Origin: Streptomyces sp. NBC_00273 | GTDB lineage: Bacteria > Actinomycetota > Actinomycetes > Streptomycetales > Streptomycetaceae | Direction: 5' to 3' | Assembly (NCBI RefSeq): GCF_036178145.1 | Contig: NZ_CP108067.1 | Location: 3,782,001-3,846,000 of the forward strand | DNA: 64,000 bases | Shown here: piece after piece, positions 1-10,163 of the stretch | How positions within the stretch are numbered: position 1 is the stretch's first letter | Layout: the number at the start of each line of letters is the position of its first letter | Program-made: the position numbers and the translations under genes | The notes under the pieces: generated by a model | The model's database searches: none | What the model was told of the DNA's origin: nothing | Seen by the model: the letters and a program-made list of their open reading frames with translations, nothing else

Positions 1-805
1 TCTTGATGAGGTCTCCGGCGTTGTCGGTCGCCGCCTTCATCGCACGGCGGCGGGCGGCGTGCTCGGAAGCGGCCGACTGCAGCAGTGCGTTGTAGATGCG
101 GCTCTCGACGTAGCGCGGCAGCAGGGCGTCGAGGACGTCCTCCGCCGACGGCTCGAAGTCGAACAGCGGAAGGATCTCGCCCTTCGCACCGGTCTCCTCC
201 GGAGCCTTCTCGAGGCTGAGCGGCAGCATCCGGCCGTCGACCGGGTTCTGCGTCATCATCGACACGAATTCCGTGTAGACGATGTGCAGCTCGTCGACGC
301 CACCCTCGGCCGTTTCCAGCTGGATGGCCTCGATCAGCGGCCCCGCGACGCGCTTGGCGTCGGCGTAGGCCGGGCTGTCGGTGAAGCCGGTCCACGAATC
401 CGCGACCTTGCGCTCGCGGAAGCCGTAGTAGGCCAGCCCCTTACGGCCGACGATGTAGGTGTCGACCTCCTTGCCCTCGCCGCGCAGCCGCTCGGTGAGC
501 CGCTCCGCCTGCTTGATGGCGTTCGAGGAGTAGCCGCCGGCCAGACCGCGGTCGCTCGTGATGAGCACGATCGCGGCACGGGTCGGCGCCTCGACCTCGG
601 TCGTCAGGGCGTGCTTGGTGTTGGAGCCGGTCGCCACCGCGGTCACCGCACGAGTGAGCTCGGTCGCGTACGGCATCGATGCCGCCACCTTGCGCTGCGC
701 CTTGACGATGCGCGAGGCGGCGATCATCTCCATCGCCTTGGTGATCTTCTTGGTCGCCGTGATGGCACGGATGCGACGCTTGTAGACCCGGAGCTGCGCT
801 CCCAT
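1..805 (-). CDS. atpG: ATP synthase F1 gamma subunit (partial, C-terminus cut)
   Basis: Central stalk subunit of the F1 motor, which turns inside the alpha3beta3 ring and couples proton flow through Fo to ATP synthesis at the inner face of the membrane. The first 268 residues are visible, starting [15 protein letters not shown], the conserved gamma N-terminal helix; the lysine-rich [10 protein letters not shown] stretch and the [12 protein letters not shown] segment are also typical. The reading frame runs off position 1, so the last few dozen residues lie outside the window. The start is 20 bp downstream of the atpA stop, as expected in an atp operon. Family assignment is firm. Confidence 0.97.
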   Translation of the reverse strand, partial: MGAQLRVYKRRIRAITATKKITKAMEMIAASRIVKAQRKVAASMPYATELTRAVTAVATGSNTKHALTTEVEAPTRAAIVLITSDRGLAGGYSSNAIKQAERLTERLRGEGKEVDTYIVGRKGLAYYGFRERKVADSWTGFTDSPAYADAKRVAGPLIEAIQLETAEGGVDELHIVYTEFVSMMTQNPVDGRMLPLSLEKAPEETGAKGEILPLFDFEPSAEDVLDALLPRYVESRIYNALLQSAASEHAARRRAMKAATDNAGDLIK

Positions 806-825
806 GAGTCAGGTCCCTTCCGTCG

Positions 826-2421
826 TCACTTGGAGACGTTGACGGCCGGTGCGTCCTCGCCCAGGAGCTTGCCGTCCGAGGTCTCGAACTGGCGCTTGAA
901 GGAAGCAATGGCGTCCGCGATCGACGTCAGGGTGTCGTCCGACATCTTGCCGCCCTCGGCGATGGAGGTGAGGAGGTCCTTGCGCTCACGGCGCAGGTGC
1001 TCCAGCAGCTCCGACTCGAAGCGACGGATGTCGTTGACCGGGACGTCGTCCATCTTGCCGGTGGTGCCGGCCCAGACGGAGATGACCTGCTCCTCGACGG
1101 GCATCGGCTGGTACTGGCCCTGCTTCAGCAGCTCGACCAGACGCTTGCCGCGCTCCAGCGAAGCCTTCGACGCGGCGTCCAGGTCGGAACCGAAGGCGGC
1201 GAACGCCTCCAGCTCGCGGTACTGGGCCAGGTCCAGGCGCAGACGGCCGGAAACCTGCTTCATGGCCTTGTGCTGGGCGGAGCCACCGACGCGGGAGACC
1301 GAGATACCGACGTTCAGCGCCGGGCGCTGGCCCGCGTTGAACAGGTCGGACTCGAGGAAGCACTGGCCGTCGGTGATGGAGATGACGTTGGTCGGGATGA
1401 ACGCCGACACGTCGTTCGCCTTGGTCTCGACGATCGGCAGACCGGTCATCGAACCGGCACCCATGTCGTCGGACAGCTTCGCGCAGCGCTCCAGCAGACG
1501 GGAGTGCAGGTAGAAGACGTCACCCGGGTAGGCCTCGCGGCCCGGCGGGCGGCGCAGCAGCAGCGACACGGCGCGGTAGGCGTCGGCCTGCTTCGACAGG
1601 TCGTCGAAGATGATCAGGACGTGCTTGCCGGCGTACATCCAGTGCTGGCCGATGGCGGAACCGGTGTACGGCGCCAGGTACTTGAAGCCGGCCGGGTCGG
1701 ACGCCGGGGCGGCGACGATCGTCGTGTACTCGAGCGCACCGGCGTCTTCCAGGGCGCCGCGAACGGACGCGATGGTCGAGCCCTTCTGGCCGATGGCGAC
1801 GTAGATGCAGCGAACCTGCTTGTTCACGTCGCCCGAGCGCCAGTTGTCGCGCTGGTTGATGATCGTGTCGACGGCCAGAGCGGTCTTACCCGTCTGACGG
1901 TCACCGATGATCAGCTGACGCTGGCCACGGCCGACGGGCACCATGGCGTCGATGGCCTTGTAGCCGGTCTGCATCGGCTCGTGGACCGACTTACGGACCA
2001 TGACGCCCGGAGCCTGCAGCTCCAGGGCGCGACGGCCTTCGGTCGCGATCTCGCCGAGACCGTCGATCGGGTTGCCGAGCGGGTCGACGACGCGGCCGAG
2101 GTAGCCCTCGCCGACGCCGACCGAGAGCACCTCACCGGTGCGCTGCACCGGCTGGCCCTCCTCGATACCGCTGAACTCGCCGAGGACAACGGCACCGATC
2201 TCGCGCTCCTCGAGGTTGAGGGCGAGACCGAGGGTGCCGTCCTCGAACTTCAGCAGCTCGTTCGCCATGGCGGAGGGCAGACCCTCCACCTTCGCGATGC
2301 CGTCGCCGGCAACGCTGACCGTTCCGACCTCCTCGCGCGAGGCCGCGTCCGGCTGGTACGACTGGACAAAGTTCTCCAGTGCGTCCCGGATCTCCTCCGG
2401 CCGGATCGTGAGCTCCGCCAT
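826..2421 (-). CDS. atpA: ATP synthase F1 alpha subunit
   Basis: Non-catalytic nucleotide-binding subunit of F1, 531 residues, the usual length. The P-loop GDRQTGKT is at residues 173-180, and the C-terminal alpha-specific segments ([25 protein letters not shown]) are intact. The frame is open to 2505, but ATG at 2421 gives [11 protein letters not shown], the conserved N-terminus, and has AAGGAGA about 10 nt upstream, so the longer form is rejected. It lies between atpH and atpG in the usual operon order, all on the minus strand. It probably shares the operon promoter upstream of atpI or atpB; I see no separate promoter in the 130-bp gap before it. Confidence 0.98.
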   Translation of the reverse strand: MAELTIRPEEIRDALENFVQSYQPDAASREEVGTVSVAGDGIAKVEGLPSAMANELLKFEDGTLGLALNLEEREIGAVVLGEFSGIEEGQPVQRTGEVLSVGVGEGYLGRVVDPLGNPIDGLGEIATEGRRALELQAPGVMVRKSVHEPMQTGYKAIDAMVPVGRGQRQLIIGDRQTGKTALAVDTIINQRDNWRSGDVNKQVRCIYVAIGQKGSTIASVRGALEDAGALEYTTIVAAPASDPAGFKYLAPYTGSAIGQHWMYAGKHVLIIFDDLSKQADAYRAVSLLLRRPPGREAYPGDVFYLHSRLLERCAKLSDDMGAGSMTGLPIVETKANDVSAFIPTNVISITDGQCFLESDLFNAGQRPALNVGISVSRVGGSAQHKAMKQVSGRLRLDLAQYRELEAFAAFGSDLDAASKASLERGKRLVELLKQGQYQPMPVEEQVISVWAGTTGKMDDVPVNDIRRFESELLEHLRRERKDLLTSIAEGGKMSDDTLTSIADAIASFKRQFETSDGKLLGEDAPAVNVSK

Positions 2422-2551
2422 CTGGGTTCCCTGCTCTCCTTGTTGGGCCTGAAGCTTCTTAGGGGTCTGGGGGCGACCCCCAGGAATCTTCTGCAAGTTC
2501 TGCACGGCCCAACCGGGCCGCTAGGAATGCTTTTGTTCTATTGGTGGCTGG

Positions 2552-3367
2552 TCAGCCGGCCATGCGGCGCGACGCCTCGGCGAGGCGGTCCGCGATGGTG
2601 CCGTCGATGACCTCGTCGCCGACTCGCACCGAGATCCCGCCGAGGACCTCGGGGTCCACGTCGAGGTTCAGGTGCATCTGTCGGCCGTACAGCTTGGCCA
2701 GCACCGCGCCAAGACGCGCCCGCTGCACGTCGCTGAGCGGAACCGCGCTGGTCACGGTGGCGACCATGCGGTTGCGGCGCTCGGCGGCGAGCGTGGAAAG
2801 GGACTCCAGTCCCGCTTCCAGGCTACGTCCACGCGGCTGCGTGACAAGACGGATCACCAGGCGCTCGGTGACGACGTTCGCCTTGCCGCCGAGCAGGCTG
2901 CGCAGCAGCTCGCTCTTGGCGGAGGCGGAGGCCGCACGGTCGGTCAGCGCGGCACGCAGCTCGGTGTTCGAGGAGACGATCCGGCCGAAGCGGAAGATCT
3001 CGTCCTCGACGTTGTCGAGCGCGCCCGCCCGCTGGGCCGCCGTGAGGTCGGCGGTGGCCGCCAGCTCCTCCAGCGCGTCCACGAGGTCGCGGGACTGCGA
3101 CCAGCGGGACCGGACCATGCCGGACACCAGGTCGAGGGTTTCCCCGCCGACCTGGCCGCCGAGCAGCCGACCGGCCAGCTCGGCCTTGGCCTCGCCGGAC
3201 TGCGCCGGGTCCGTGACGACCCGACGCAGCGAGACCTCACGGTCGAGCAGCGCGGTGACGGCAGCCAGCTCACCGGCGAGCTTCGCCGCGTCGACGGACG
3301 TGTTGTCCGTCAGCGCGTCGAGACGCTCACGCGCGGAGGCCAGTGCCTCGCGGCTCGCTCCGTTCAT
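2552..3367 (-). CDS. atpH: ATP synthase delta subunit (OSCP-like)
   Basis: Peripheral-stalk subunit that ties the b dimer to the top of F1. It has 271 residues, longer than the E. coli delta (about 177), as is usual in actinobacteria. The extra length is N-terminal helical sequence (MNGASREALASARERL). The C-terminal half has the recognisable delta segment ATVTSAVPLSDVQRARL and the GGISVRVGDEVIDGT signature near the end. The start codon overlaps the atpF stop (ATGA at 3364-3367), so translation is probably coupled. Identity rests on this signature and on operon position. Confidence 0.95.
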   Translation of the reverse strand: MNGASREALASARERLDALTDNTSVDAAKLAGELAAVTALLDREVSLRRVVTDPAQSGEAKAELAGRLLGGQVGGETLDLVSGMVRSRWSQSRDLVDALEELAATADLTAAQRAGALDNVEDEIFRFGRIVSSNTELRAALTDRAASASAKSELLRSLLGGKANVVTERLVIRLVTQPRGRSLEAGLESLSTLAAERRNRMVATVTSAVPLSDVQRARLGAVLAKLYGRQMHLNLDVDPEVLGGISVRVGDEVIDGTIADRLAEASRRMAG

Positions 3368-3909
3368 CGGGCCGCCTCGGCCTTCTCCTCAAGCTCGCTG
3401 AGGAAGCGGTCGATGGTGCGGCTCTGCCGGGCGTGGTCCTCGAGGGACTCGCCGACGAGCTTTCCGGCCAGGTCGGTGGCGAGCTTGCCAACGTCCTGAC
3501 GCAGCGCCTGAGAGGCGGCCTTACGGTCCGCCGCGATCTGGGCGTGGCCGGCAGCGATGATCTCCTCACGCTGCCGCTGGCCCTCTGCGCGCAGTTCTTC
3601 CTTGAGCGCAGTGCCCTGCTCCAGCGCTTCCTGGCGCAGGCGCGCGGCCTCGTGCCGGGCTTCGGCGAGCTGGGCCTTGTACTGCTCCAGCACGCTCTGG
3701 GCCTCGGTCTGAGCGGCCTCAGCCTTCTCGATACCGCCCTCGATGGCCTCGCGACGCTCGTCCAGAACCTTGTTGATGTTCGGGAGGAGCTTCTTCGCGA
3801 GGAAACCGAAGACGATGACGAAGGCGATCAGACCGATGACGAGCTCGGGGATCGGCGGGATGAGGGGGTTTTCCGCCTCTTCGGCCGCGAGCTGAACCAG
3901 AGGGTTCAC
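3364..3909 (-). CDS. atpF: ATP synthase Fo b subunit
   Basis: Peripheral-stalk b subunit, 181 residues. A single N-terminal membrane segment (about residues 24-42, VIGLIAFVIVFGFLAKKLL) is followed by a long charged helix that dimerises (DERREAIEGGIEKAEAAQ and onward, rich in A, E, K, Q and R). It anchors delta/F1 to the a and c subunits. The short region before the membrane span, rich in P and E, is common in Streptomyces. It sits between atpE and atpH, and its stop overlaps the atpH start by 4 bp. Confidence 0.96.
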   Translation of the reverse strand: MNPLVQLAAEEAENPLIPPIPELVIGLIAFVIVFGFLAKKLLPNINKVLDERREAIEGGIEKAEAAQTEAQSVLEQYKAQLAEARHEAARLRQEALEQGTALKEELRAEGQRQREEIIAAGHAQIAADRKAASQALRQDVGKLATDLAGKLVGESLEDHARQSRTIDRFLSELEEKAEAAR

Positions 3910-3949
3910 ATCAGTGCCTTCCGACTAAAGGGTCTGTTCGCTACCGGGA

Positions 3950-5094
<1,145 letters not shown>

Positions 5095-5319
5095 CGCGGG
5101 CTCCTTCAGCGTGGCGCATAGGTACGGCAACCTCGTTGTGTCGGCGCGGCGCACAGCCGCGGTTCGGCACGGGACTGGTCTTACGGATGTGGGGGCGGCT
5201 TGCAGGCAGTGAGCCTCGCGATTGAGCAGGCGTCAGCTCAGCTGCCTGCGCCCGCGATGCCGCATATGGCACCGGACGATAGCAGCATCTCGAACGCGCA
5301 CTTATTCCACCCCTACCGT

Positions 5320-5766
5320 TCACGACGAGGGCCCCGTGTTTTCAGGCTTCTCACCCTTGCCACGCTTGGTGGACTCGGGCTCGACGTAAAGGATCTTGGC
5401 CTTCATGTGCGCGCGCGTCTGCGCGGCGATCCAAGCAAGGGTCGCCGCGACGATGGTGATCGCGAATGCCCTGGGATTGAACAGCGTCGTGTTCTTGAAC
5501 ACGGCGACGAAGACGAAGAGCAGCAGGATCTGGGTCGTGTAGAGCGCCAGACCCATCATCTGGAACAGATGCGGCAGCGATCGCGCCGTCCGCTGCAGGA
5601 TGACGAATCCGATACCCATGAACAGAATCACGACGACCGTGGCCGCGAGCGCCCCGATCGCTCCCTTACCGCCCGCAACCACGCCACTGATGATGGCGGC
5701 GACGACGCCGACGGCAGCGGTGGGTACGGCGGTATGCAGAAGTGTTCGGGCGTCATCGGACAGCAT
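5320..5766 (-). CDS. atpI: ATP synthase subunit I-like membrane protein
   Basis: Small membrane protein of 148 residues at the head of the atp operon, the place of atpI in many bacteria, where it helps c-ring assembly or Mg2+ supply. Four hydrophobic segments are visible (around 12-32, 36-56, 70-92 and 98-112), with a charged cytoplasmic tail ending KRGKGEKPENTGPSS. ATG at 5766 has GGAG 8-9 nt upstream. Assignment is mostly by position and topology, since atpI sequences are poorly conserved. Confidence 0.8.
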   Translation of the reverse strand: MLSDDARTLLHTAVPTAAVGVVAAIISGVVAGGKGAIGALAATVVVILFMGIGFVILQRTARSLPHLFQMMGLALYTTQILLLFVFVAVFKNTTLFNPRAFAITIVAATLAWIAAQTRAHMKAKILYVEPESTKRGKGEKPENTGPSS

Positions 5767-6041
5767 GGCGCATGGCTCCGCGTGATGGTGGGGGTAACGG
5801 GACTCGTACGGGACGAGCGTAAGCCCGGTCCGAGAGAGGACCTCGGGCCAAGGGACCGTCGCACTACGGTCCTTCGGCTCTGTCGCCGGGTTTAGTGAAC
5901 GGTATCACAAACTATTTGATGAGAGCTTTACCTGTCGGGTGTGCCGACTGTCACACATGAGAGTGACCCTGCCCGTGTGTGCGCGACAGGGGGGCAGCTT
6001 GTCTGGTAAAGGACATCCATGTCCGACATGCGAATCGACCG
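5767..6041. other. Intergenic region upstream of the atp operon
   Basis: This 275-bp stretch lies between the leftward wecA-like gene and atpI. It includes an unusually AT-rich patch near 5889-5935, where the operon promoter probably lies, though no clear -35/-10 pair can be named. A short dyad (GGACAT/ATGTCC, 6011-6024) follows the upstream gene; it is weak as a terminator. No gene is seen. Confidence 0.4.
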
Positions 6042-7376
6042 TCAGCGGGTGGATTCAGCCTTACGCCGGTCGGGAAAGCGCGAACGGGGGCCCACGGCGG
6101 TCGCTCCGTTGACGCCGGAGACACCCGCGGCGACGGGCCGCGCGGGCTCCGGCTCCGCGCCCGAGGCGTCCTGCGCCGCCGCCTCCGCAGCGGCTTCGGC
6201 CGCACGTTCGGCATGGCGGTAACGCGGCGGAACCAGACCCTCCGCCCAACGCGGGGCGCGCGGGGTGAAGCGCGGCAGGAGCAGCAGGATCAGGCCGACC
6301 GCGCTCAGCACGACGATCGCCAGCACGATCCACATCGTGGCGGAGTGCACGGAATAGGCCACCGTGCCGAAGGCGATCAGTCCCGACCAGAAGTACATGA
6401 TCATGACCGCGCGGCTGTGCGAATGCCCGAGTTCCAGCAGCCGGTGGTGGAGGTGCCCGCGGTCGGCGGCGAAGGGCGACTGGCCCTTCCACGTACGACG
6501 GACGATGGCCAGGACCAGGTCCGCCATCGGGATCGCGATGACCGTCAGCGGCAGGATCAGCGGGATGTAGGCGGGGAGCATCGCGTGCGTCGCGTTGCGC
6601 TCACCACCCGCGAAGAGGGCCAGCGCGTCCGGGTCCACCTGCCCGGTGAGGGAGATCGCGGAGGCGGCCAGCACCAGGCCGATGAGCATCGAGCCGGAGT
6701 CGCCCATGAAGATCCGGGCGGGGTGCATGTTGTGCGGCAGGAAGCCCAGGCACATGCCCATCAAGATCGCGGCGAAGAGGGTCGCGGGCGCGGCCGACTC
6801 GATGCCGTAGCCGAACCAGATCCGGTACGCGTAGAGGAAGAGCGCGGCGGCGGCGATGCAGACCATGCCGGCGGCCAGGCCGTCCAGGCCGTCGACGAAG
6901 TTCACGGCGTTGATGGTGATCACGACGAGGGCGACGGTGAGCAGGTTGCCCTGCCACTGGGTGAGCGGAACCGTCCCGATGCCCGGGACGGGGATCCACA
7001 GGATGGTCAGACCCTGCATGACCATCACACCGGCAGAGATCATCTGCGCGCCGAGCTTGATCAGGGCGTCGAGCTCGAACTTGTCGTCGAGGACGCCGAC
7101 CAGCCAGATCAGCGCCGCGCCGGAGAGCAGCGCGCGCGGCTCGTTCGACAGCTCGAAGACGCCGTTGAGGTTCCGCAGGTGGTCGGCCACCAGCAGGCCC
7201 GCGCACAGACCGCCGAACATGGCGATGCCGCCCAGCCGCGGTGTGGGCTCGCGGTGCACGTCGCGGGCGCGGATCTCCGGCATGGCCCCGGCCGCGATCG
7301 CGAACTTCCGCACGGGCCCGGTCAGCAGGTAGGTCACCGCGACCGTGACGCAAAGCGTCAGCAGATATTCACGCAC
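6042..7376 (-). CDS. Polyprenyl-phosphate GlcNAc-1-phosphate transferase, WecA/MraY superfamily
   Basis: Integral membrane enzyme that transfers a sugar-1-phosphate from a UDP-sugar to undecaprenyl phosphate, the first step of lipid-linked glycopolymer assembly. About ten or eleven hydrophobic segments are visible. Catalytic motifs of the superfamily are intact: the Mg-binding GVLDDKFELD (DD at about 97-98), NFVDGLDGLAAG, and the C-terminal HLHHRLLELGHSH. It differs from MraY in the DGLDGLA context. GTG at 7376 (VREYLLTL) is chosen from remembered homologues; an upstream GTG at 7415 would add 13 residues. A C-terminal extension of about 90 residues rich in A, E and R is cytoplasmic. Gene order beside atp and glyA is conserved in Streptomyces. 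Confidence 0.88.
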   Translation of the reverse strand: MREYLLTLCVTVAVTYLLTGPVRKFAIAAGAMPEIRARDVHREPTPRLGGIAMFGGLCAGLLVADHLRNLNGVFELSNEPRALLSGAALIWLVGVLDDKFELDALIKLGAQMISAGVMVMQGLTILWIPVPGIGTVPLTQWQGNLLTVALVVITINAVNFVDGLDGLAAGMVCIAAAALFLYAYRIWFGYGIESAAPATLFAAILMGMCLGFLPHNMHPARIFMGDSGSMLIGLVLAASAISLTGQVDPDALALFAGGERNATHAMLPAYIPLILPLTVIAIPMADLVLAIVRRTWKGQSPFAADRGHLHHRLLELGHSHSRAVMIMYFWSGLIAFGTVAYSVHSATMWIVLAIVVLSAVGLILLLLPRFTPRAPRWAEGLVPPRYRHAERAAEAAAEAAAQDASGAEPEPARPVAAGVSGVNGATAVGPRSRFPDRRKAESTR

Positions 7377-7492
7377 GGGCTGCCCCAGATGTATCGCCGG
7401 CCATCTCAGCCCCACACATTAGCTGCGATGTCACCTCCATCGAGGACGCGAGGGGGCCGGATCCCGGTTCCAGTACACCCCGTTTGCACCGC

Positions 7493-8722
7493 TCACTCTC
7501 TGTAAGGGGGAAATCCCGCCGTGAGCTCGCCGACCTCCGTACGCGTTTTCACGCCATCTCCGTCGAGCGCCGCGGCGAACAACGCCCCGATCCGGACCAT
7601 CTCCGCCTCACCCATCCCCTGGGTGGTCACGGCGGCCGTTCCCAGCCGGATGCCGCGCTGGTCCCCGTACGGGAGGGCGCAGGTGTCCAGCACGATCCCG
7701 GCGGCGGCCAGCCGGCCGCGGGCGGTCGGGCCGTCCACGCCGAGCGGCGCCGGATCGGCGGTGATCAGATGGGTGTCGGTGCCGCCGGTGGTGAGGGTGA
7801 ACCCGTGCTCCTGGAGCGCGCCCGCCAGGACCCGGGCATTGGCGACGACCCGGTGCGCGTACGTGGTGAAGGCCGGCCGGGCCGCCTCGCCGAAGGCCAC
7901 GGCCTTGGCGGCGATGGTGTGCATCTGGGCCCCGCCCTGGGTGAAGGGGAACACCGCCCGGTCGATGCGCTCCGCGTACTCGGCGCCGCACAGCACCATG
8001 CCCCCGCGCGGGCCGCGCAGCACCTTGTGCGTGGTCGCGCAGACGACGTCGGCGTACGGGACGGGGCTGGGCGCGGCCCCGCCGGCCACCAGCCCGATCG
8101 GATGGGCGGCGTCCACGATCAGGTAGGCCCCGACCTCGTCGGCGATCTCCCGGAAGGCCGAGTACTCGGGGTGGCGGGGGTAGGAGATGGAGCCGCACAC
8201 GATCGCCTTGGGGCGGTGCGCGTGGGCCAGGCGCTGGACCTGCCGGTAGTCGATGAGGCCCGTCCCGGCGTCGACGCCGTAGCCGACGAAGTCGAACCAC
8301 CGCCCGGAGAAGTTGGCGGGCGACCCGTGGGTGAGGTGTCCGCCGTACGGGAGGCCCATCGCCAGCACGGTGTCCCCCGGCCGCAGCAGGGCGGCGTACG
8401 CGGCCAGGACCGCGGAGGAGCCGGAGTGCGGCTGCACGTTGGCGTGCTCGGCCCCGAAGAGCGCCTTGGCCCGCTCCACGGCGGTCCGCTCGGCCAGATC
8501 GGCGTACTCGCACCCGCCGTGGTGCCGGGCGCCGGGGTACCCCTCGGCGTACTTGTTGGCGAGCGCGGACCCGAGCGCGGCGAGCACGGCGCTCGAGGTG
8601 AAGTTCTCCGCGGCGATCATCTGCAACGTCTCGGACTGCCGCTGCCGCTCCCCGGCCAGTACGTCGGCCATCTGCGGGTCCTGCGCGCGCAGCAGGTCCG
8701 TGGGCTGGGTGATGACGCTCAT
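7493..8722 (-). CDS. glyA: Serine hydroxymethyltransferase (paralogous form)
   Basis: PLP enzyme that interconverts serine plus tetrahydrofolate with glycine plus methylene-THF. It has 409 residues. The PLP lysine is K233 in CATTHKVLRGPRGG; the substrate-site segment GYPGARHHGGCEYAD and the aspartate of LIVDAAHPIGLVAGG are present. Those two segments deviate from the commonest forms (GKRYYGGCE, MAHIAGLV), so this is likely a second SHMT of the genome. ATG at 8722 has GGAGC 8 nt upstream, which selects it over the longer open frame to 8755. Confidence 0.9.
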   Translation of the reverse strand: MSVITQPTDLLRAQDPQMADVLAGERQRQSETLQMIAAENFTSSAVLAALGSALANKYAEGYPGARHHGGCEYADLAERTAVERAKALFGAEHANVQPHSGSSAVLAAYAALLRPGDTVLAMGLPYGGHLTHGSPANFSGRWFDFVGYGVDAGTGLIDYRQVQRLAHAHRPKAIVCGSISYPRHPEYSAFREIADEVGAYLIVDAAHPIGLVAGGAAPSPVPYADVVCATTHKVLRGPRGGMVLCGAEYAERIDRAVFPFTQGGAQMHTIAAKAVAFGEAARPAFTTYAHRVVANARVLAGALQEHGFTLTTGGTDTHLITADPAPLGVDGPTARGRLAAAGIVLDTCALPYGDQRGIRLGTAAVTTQGMGEAEMVRIGALFAAALDGDGVKTRTEVGELTAGFPPYRE

Positions 8723-8813
8723 GGCGGCGCTCCAGGGGTACCGGGTACCAGCCACTGTAGGCCCGCGGACCCCGCGGTGCCCGGTCAGCGCGCGGCGGCC
8801 CCTCCTCGAACGC

Positions 8814-9470
8814 TCAGCGCGCCGCGGTCACGCCCGTCAGGGCCGTCACCACCGGATCCAACGCCTGGTTGATTTCGTCGCCGATGGAGCGGAAGAAGGT
8901 GATCGGGGCCCCGTACGGGTCGTACACCTCGTCCGCGTCGGGCGACGGCGCCAGCAACCAGCCGCGCAGGGCCGCGGCGGCCCGTACGAGCGCCCGCGCC
9001 CGCTCCGCCATGCCGTCGTCCAGCGGCGGCAGCGTGGCCGGATCTATCGCCCGCACCAGTCGGGTGAACTCCTTCAGCGTGAAGGTGCGCAGCCCCGCCG
9101 AGTGGCCCATCGAGATGACCTGGGCCCGGTGGTCGCGGGTGGCGGTCAGCACCAGGTCGGCGCGTATGACGTGCTCGTCCAGCAGTTCCCGCCCGGTGAA
9201 CCCGGACGCGTCGGCCCCGAAGTCCGCCAGCACGGCGGCCGCGTTCGCCTCCATCGGGGCGCCCTCGTGGCCCCAGGTGCCGGCGCTCTCCACGATGAGG
9301 TCGCCGGTGACGGGGCCGCCGAGGCGGTGCGAGAGGGCATGTCGCGTCAGCCGCTCGGTGATGGGCGAGCGACACACGTTCCCGGTGCTGACGTGGAGTA
9401 TGCGGAAAGTGGTTCCTCCGGCTACCGCCGGCCGGTACCCCCCTGCTATGCCACGCCCCTCAGGGCTCAC
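8814..9470 (-). CDS. Low-molecular-weight tyrosine phosphatase-like protein with Cys-to-Ser active site
   Basis: A 218-residue member of the LMW-PTP fold. The P-loop, normally V-C-x-G-N-x-C-R-S, reads HVSTGNVCRSP: the nucleophilic cysteine position is serine (residue 28, codon AGC on the minus strand near 9391), while the second cysteine (33), arginine (34) and the C-terminal DPYG acid motif remain. True phosphatase chemistry is therefore unlikely; a binding or inhibitory pseudophosphatase role is inferred. The GTG start at 9470 overlaps the tsaC stop (GTGA, 9467-9470), so the two are probably co-translated. The first 20 residues are a variable extension. Confidence 0.85.
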   Translation of the reverse strand: MSPEGRGIAGGYRPAVAGGTTFRILHVSTGNVCRSPITERLTRHALSHRLGGPVTGDLIVESAGTWGHEGAPMEANAAAVLADFGADASGFTGRELLDEHVIRADLVLTATRDHRAQVISMGHSAGLRTFTLKEFTRLVRAIDPATLPPLDDGMAERARALVRAAAALRGWLLAPSPDADEVYDPYGAPITFFRSIGDEINQALDPVVTALTGVTAAR

Positions 9471-10114
9471 GGGGCGACCTCGAGGTCGGGTACGACCTCC
9501 CGCAGCTGGTCTGCGGTGAGTGCCCCCTCGCGCAGCAGAACGGGAACCTTCCCGGTGACGTCGACGATCGACGACGGCTGGATGCCGGGCGTCGGGCCGC
9601 CGTCCAGGTACACGGACACGGAGTCCCCGAGCATCTCGCGCGCTGCGTCGCAGTCCTCGGGCGCCGGGTGACCGGACAGATTGGCCGAGGAGACCGCCAT
9701 CGGGCCGACCTCGGTCAGCAGCTCGATCGCGACGGGGTGCAGGGGCATGCGCACGGCGACGGTGCCCTGGGTGTCCCCCAGGTCCCACGCGAGCGAGGGC
9801 TGGTGCTTGGCGACCAGGGTCAGCGCGCCGGGCCAGAAGGCGTCGACGAGCTCCCAGGCCTGCTCGGAGAAGTCCGTGACGAGGCCGTGGAGCGTGTTCG
9901 GGGAGCCGATGAGCACCGGGGTGGGCATGCCGCGCCCCCGGCCCTTGGCGGCGAGCAGGTCGTGGACGGCCTCCGGGCTGAAGGCGTCCGCGCCGATCCC
10001 GTACAGGGTGTCGGTGGGCAGCACGACGAGCTCTCCGCGGCGCACGGCGGATGCGGCTTCACGCAGACCGGTCTTACGGTCCGTCGCGTCGTTGCAATCG
10101 TATCGCCGGGCCAT
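9467..10114 (-). CDS. tsaC: L-threonylcarbamoyladenylate synthase (Sua5/YrdC/YwlC)
   Basis: Makes threonylcarbamoyl-AMP from threonine, bicarbonate and ATP for t6A modification at position 37 of ANN-decoding tRNAs. It has 215 residues, a YrdC domain alone without the extra Sua5 C-terminal domain. The conserved nucleotide/threonine site segments LPTDTLYGIGADAF, KGR, PGALTLV and AVSSANLSG are visible. ATG at 10114 has GAGGAGG 7 nt upstream. It is followed within the same transcript by the pseudo-PTP and is preceded by prmC, both translation related. Confidence 0.93.
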   Translation of the reverse strand: MARRYDCNDATDRKTGLREAASAVRRGELVVLPTDTLYGIGADAFSPEAVHDLLAAKGRGRGMPTPVLIGSPNTLHGLVTDFSEQAWELVDAFWPGALTLVAKHQPSLAWDLGDTQGTVAVRMPLHPVAIELLTEVGPMAVSSANLSGHPAPEDCDAAREMLGDSVSVYLDGGPTPGIQPSSIVDVTGKVPVLLREGALTADQLREVVPDLEVAP

Positions 10115-10163
10115 CAGCGGGCCTCCTCGTGCAGCAGGGGGGTGGCGGGAATCGTCGCGCCTG

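Noticed and set aside
59..1513. Long open frame opposite atpG/atpA
   Set aside because: Shadow of a GC-rich real gene on the other strand; no ribosome site or family match.
2422..2505. N-terminal extension of atpA
   Set aside because: The inner ATG at 2421 matches homologues and has the ribosome site.
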